Shown: one piece after another, positions 61,626 to 64,000 of the stretch | How positions within the stretch are numbered: position 1 is the stretch's first letter | Layout of the letters: each line of letters starts with the position of its first letter | Source: Bacteroidota bacterium | GTDB lineage: Bacteria > Bacteroidota > Ignavibacteria > Kryptoniales > JAKASW01 | Assembly: GCA_021825585.1 (NCBI GenBank) | Contig: JAKAGT010000009.1 | Span: 1-64,000 of the forward strand | Reading direction: 5' to 3' | Length of the DNA stretch: 64,000 nt | Position numbers and translations under genes: made by a program | The notes under the pieces: model-generated | Database searches by the model: none | What the model saw: only the letters and a program-made list of their open reading frames with translations | What the model was told of the DNA's origin: nothing

Positions 61626-62584
61626 ATCTTCGCCGATAAGCAAAATTCCACCCACTTAGAAAAGATATTCCTTACCACAAATCCTACATTTGCCGGTCTC
61701 TCGGCGAGGCGGCGCACGTACCACTTGTACCACGCCTTGCCGTAACTTATCAGCACGCGAATGTTGTAGCCCTCCCGGGCGAGACGTTTCTGTTCGCCAG
61801 GCTTTATGCCGTACAACATCTGTATCTCGACCTTCTCTCTAGGAACTCCAAACCGACCGGAGCGTTGATAATCTTTCCATGCAAACCGGTGTCGTGGGTG
61901 CCGAAGGCGGCTCTGACCCCGTCATCACCGATTCCTTTCAACAGCATCATTGAAAGCTCGAAGTAATTCCTGTCGACGTCGGTCTTGTCCGGAAATGCGA
62001 TTCCCGCAGGCTCGTTGTATGCGCCCTTGACCAGGCGCACCATCGGCGAGATATCAAGAAGATCCTCCAGGTCCCTGCCGGTACGCCGCAGGTAAGACTG
62101 AAGGCCGACGCCGGTGTTGGCATATTCTCTTTTCACTTTCCTGTAAAGCTCGAGCGTCGAATCGACATAATTGCTCCGCTCCATGTCGATCCAAACGACA
62201 TCGTTCAGCTCCCTGGCTCTCGCAGCAAGAGCCTTTAAATTCCGGTAGGCATGGTCGGCGGAAAGATCGAGCACGAGCTGGGTGAGTCTCACAGACACTT
62301 CGATGTCCAGCTTCTCCGATGATATTCTGTCGAGGAGAGCGAGGTAATGATCCCTGACCGCGACTGCCTCGGTAAGATCCGTAATACTCTCGCCGAGATA
62401 CGTAAACACGGTCGGGATCCCGTCACTCACCCTGAAAAAGTCTCGCCGCGCCGATTGCCTCATCCAGCTCTTCACCAGGCATGAACCTCTTGAGGGCCTT
62501 ACGCACAAATCGGTAGTTCGGGACATGCCTCAACAAGTATTGATTTTCCGAAGCCCACAATAGAATATTTCGCGAAAGGCCCAC
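61619..62584 (-). pseudogene. Proline dehydrogenase with two frameshifts
   Basis: The locus encodes a roughly 320-residue FAD-dependent proline dehydrogenase in three frames: a start with SRNILLWASENQYLLRHVPN and RFMPGEELDEAIGAARLF; a middle with DGIPTVFTYLGESITDL, VSVRLTQLVLDLS, WIDMERSNYVDSTLELY and FGTHDTGLHG; and an end with KVEIQMLYGIKPGEQKR and YGKAWYKWYVRRLAERPAN. Shifts are needed near 62445 (a CTTTTTCAGGG run) and near 61825 (a GAGAGAAGG run). A GTG at 62584 with AGGAG eight bases upstream is the likeliest start. It would feed P5C to the adjacent pruA product. Confidence 0.85.
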
Positions 62585-62844
62585 GCCCGCTGCTCCTGTT
62601 TTCTTGAACCGCTGACAAAACAAATGGAGTACGGCCTGCCGTCCTCCGGGTGTCTTTACCGTTCACGAAGCCATGACAACAGCAACACTCGACGTTGGCG
62701 CATCCTGAAACACCGCGTCGGATAGACTAATCTAACAGTTCGGTCGGAAACTTTCGACATCGCCGCGCCCTTCAACTGCCAGCAAGAATCGGGTTTTGCC
62801 TCAACTCGCCGATTGGTAAATTTGTCGGAGACTTAGGAGAAATC

Positions 62845-63693
62845 ATGACAGACTACGATATAATAGCCGGGGCAATTACTTACATAATCGAGAACTATAG
62901 CAATCAGCCGGACCTTGAGCGCGTGGCGCACCAGGTACACTTGAGTCCGTTCCATTTCCAGCGCTTGTTCAAGAAGTGGGCCGGTGTTAGCCCGAAGAAG
63001 TTCCTTGAATACATCAGCATAGAACATGCAAAAGTGCTGTTGAAGAAAAACGCCTCCCTGTCGGAGGCAAGCTTCGAGACGGGCCTGTCCGGAACGGGAC
63101 GACTCCACGACCTTTTCATTAGTATAGAAGGAATGACGCTAGGCGAATTCAAAAACGGCGGCGAGAACCTCGTCATCGGCTACAGCTTCTCCAAAACGCC
63201 ATTCGGGGATATAATCGCAGCGTCGACCCCACGGGGGGTTTGTCATCTTGCATTCGCGGACAACGAAAATCAGGCTTTGCAGCGATTGCGTGCCAGGTTT
63301 GCTAATGCCTCCTTAATGAAAAAGCGTGACGTATTCCAGAGCAATGCCCTTCGCATTTTCGAAGACGACTGGAGCGACCTTCCGAAGATCAGGCTTCACT
63401 TGAAAGGGACTCCGTTTCAGATTAAAGTCTGGGAGACGCTGCTGAAAATCCCGTTCGCCCAGCTGACTACGTATTATCAGGTTGCTGAAACGATCGGTCA
63501 TCCGACGGCTTCACGCGCTGTGGGCAGAGCAATCGGAAGCAACCCGGTTGCGTATCTCATACCGTGTCACAGGGTAATCAGATCGACGGGTATAATCGGC
63601 GAATACCATTGGGGCGATGCGCGGAAAGCGGCGATCATCGGATGGGAAGCGGCTAAGTCCGAATCAAACGGCGCATTACAGGACGATGAATGA
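62845..63693 (+). CDS. AraC-type HTH fused to O6-methylguanine-DNA methyltransferase (Ada-like, lacking the N-terminal domain)
   Basis: 282 residues. Residues 1-100 hold an AraC helix-turn-helix (ERVAHQVHLSPFHFQRLFKK). Residues about 110-265 hold the methyltransferase with the acceptor motif IPCHRVIRSTG (Cys241), the arginine-finger helix (PTASRAVGRAIGSNP) and GEYHWGDARKAAIIGWE. The zinc Cys domain of full-length Ada that repairs phosphotriesters is missing. It repairs O6-alkylguanine and may regulate its own gene. AGGAG lies five bases before the ATG. Confidence 0.93.
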   Translation: MTDYDIIAGAITYIIENYSNQPDLERVAHQVHLSPFHFQRLFKKWAGVSPKKFLEYISIEHAKVLLKKNASLSEASFETGLSGTGRLHDLFISIEGMTLGEFKNGGENLVIGYSFSKTPFGDIIAASTPRGVCHLAFADNENQALQRLRARFANASLMKKRDVFQSNALRIFEDDWSDLPKIRLHLKGTPFQIKVWETLLKIPFAQLTTYYQVAETIGHPTASRAVGRAIGSNPVAYLIPCHRVIRSTGIIGEYHWGDARKAAIIGWEAAKSESNGALQDDE

Positions 63694-63800
63694 CATATCG
63701 TTCCGCCGCAGTCAGCGGACATTTGAAGGCGAGGCCGGTGTGGCTAATTTATCGATGGCGGCACCGTTAAACAAACGAAAAAGGTAAAGGAAGCAGGGAT

Positions 63801-64000
63801 ATGTACGTTCCAAAATTTTTTGAAATGAAAGACTGGCCGGAGATAACTCGATTCATGAAGGCCAACCCGCTGGCGACGCTTGTGAGCAGAGGAGGAGAGT
63901 ATCCAATCGCGGCTCATATTCCTTTGGAATTGGAAGAGGACGAAAATGGCGAAACGATTCTATCCGGCCACATTGCGCGGGCAAATCATCACTGGCATCT
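63801..64000 (+). CDS. PaiB-like FMN-binding negative transcriptional regulator, partial
   Basis: The gene starts at ATG 63801 and runs off the window after 66 or so codons. MYVPKFFEMKDWPEITRFMK, LATLVSRGGEYPIAAHIPLE and LSGHIARANHHW are the split-barrel start of PaiB/FMN-binding proteins. AGGGAT lies just upstream. It follows the Ogt-type gene on the same strand. Confidence 0.88.
   Translation, partial: MYVPKFFEMKDWPEITRFMKANPLATLVSRGGEYPIAAHIPLELEEDENGETILSGHIARANHHWH

Noticed and set aside
1-64000. tRNA, rRNA or CRISPR array
   Set aside because: No cloverleaf-like sequence, rRNA-like block or regularly spaced identical repeats with unique spacers were seen; the direct repeats at 46-101 number only two.

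Overview
The window looks like one chromosomal stretch of a Bacteroidota/Ignavibacteriota-type (FCB group) bacterium. The clues are a complete MoxR-BatABCDE-type cluster, two TonB-dependent receptors next to one another, a GH92 glycosidase, a type IX secretion sorting-domain tail, and several genes with weak or absent Shine-Dalgarno sequences. This placement comes from gene content only; no rRNA or tRNA gene was seen.

Layout. 1-13.3 kb, all minus strand: an aldo/keto reductase broken by an amber codon, an Old Yellow Enzyme coupled to a PBP4-like peptidase, a dienelactone hydrolase, a ruined ABC ATPase, a GT4 glycosyltransferase, and an efflux operon (TetR, HlyD/EmrA, two tandem DHA2 MFS pumps, TolC). 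13.6-28.9 kb, all minus strand and tightly packed: a BtuF-like binding protein, a GntR/UTRA regulator, a CblT-like ECF S-component, a CblS-like alpha-ribazole kinase, a double ECF ATPase, EcfT, a DraG/PHP fusion and two BtuB-like receptors. These are followed by S-adenosylhomocysteine hydrolase, a CNT nucleoside transporter and adenosine deaminase. I read the first part as a cobamide/alpha-ribazole salvage locus leading into an adenosine/homocysteine module. The DraG/PHP fusion has no role I know of in this pathway and is the best candidate for undescribed biology.

29.3-37.9 kb, plus strand: MoxR ATPase, DUF58, a small Bat-associated membrane protein, BatA, BatB, BatC, BatD and BatE, nearly all overlapping or a few bases apart. 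37.9-46.5 kb: GH92, GH18-like, aquaporin, a PP2C phosphatase, a membrane protein, an epimerase-like protein and an MFS transporter. 47-64 kb: acyl-ACP desaturase-like protein, DsrE-like protein, a NicO-like membrane protein, a small outer-membrane barrel, nitrobindin, a run of damaged genes (DinB, a GT39-type protein, a T9SS tail, a metalloprotease), RNase HI, a PAS-PAS-PP2C protein, a Ycf48/BNR-type protein, galactose mutarotase, P5C dehydrogenase, a frameshifted proline dehydrogenase, an AraC-Ogt protein and the start of a PaiB-like gene.

Two features run across the whole window. The first is a family of AT-rich intergenic elements built as long imperfect inverted repeats from CTAAA/TCC/CTC-like units (about 113, 1285, 4100, 6650, 42274 and 61478, with a half-copy at 33277); some neighbouring genes end inside them. 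The second is an unusual density of broken genes: about ten are interrupted by nonsense codons, frameshifts or truncation. That points either to ongoing gene decay or to uncorrected sequence errors, and only raw reads can decide.
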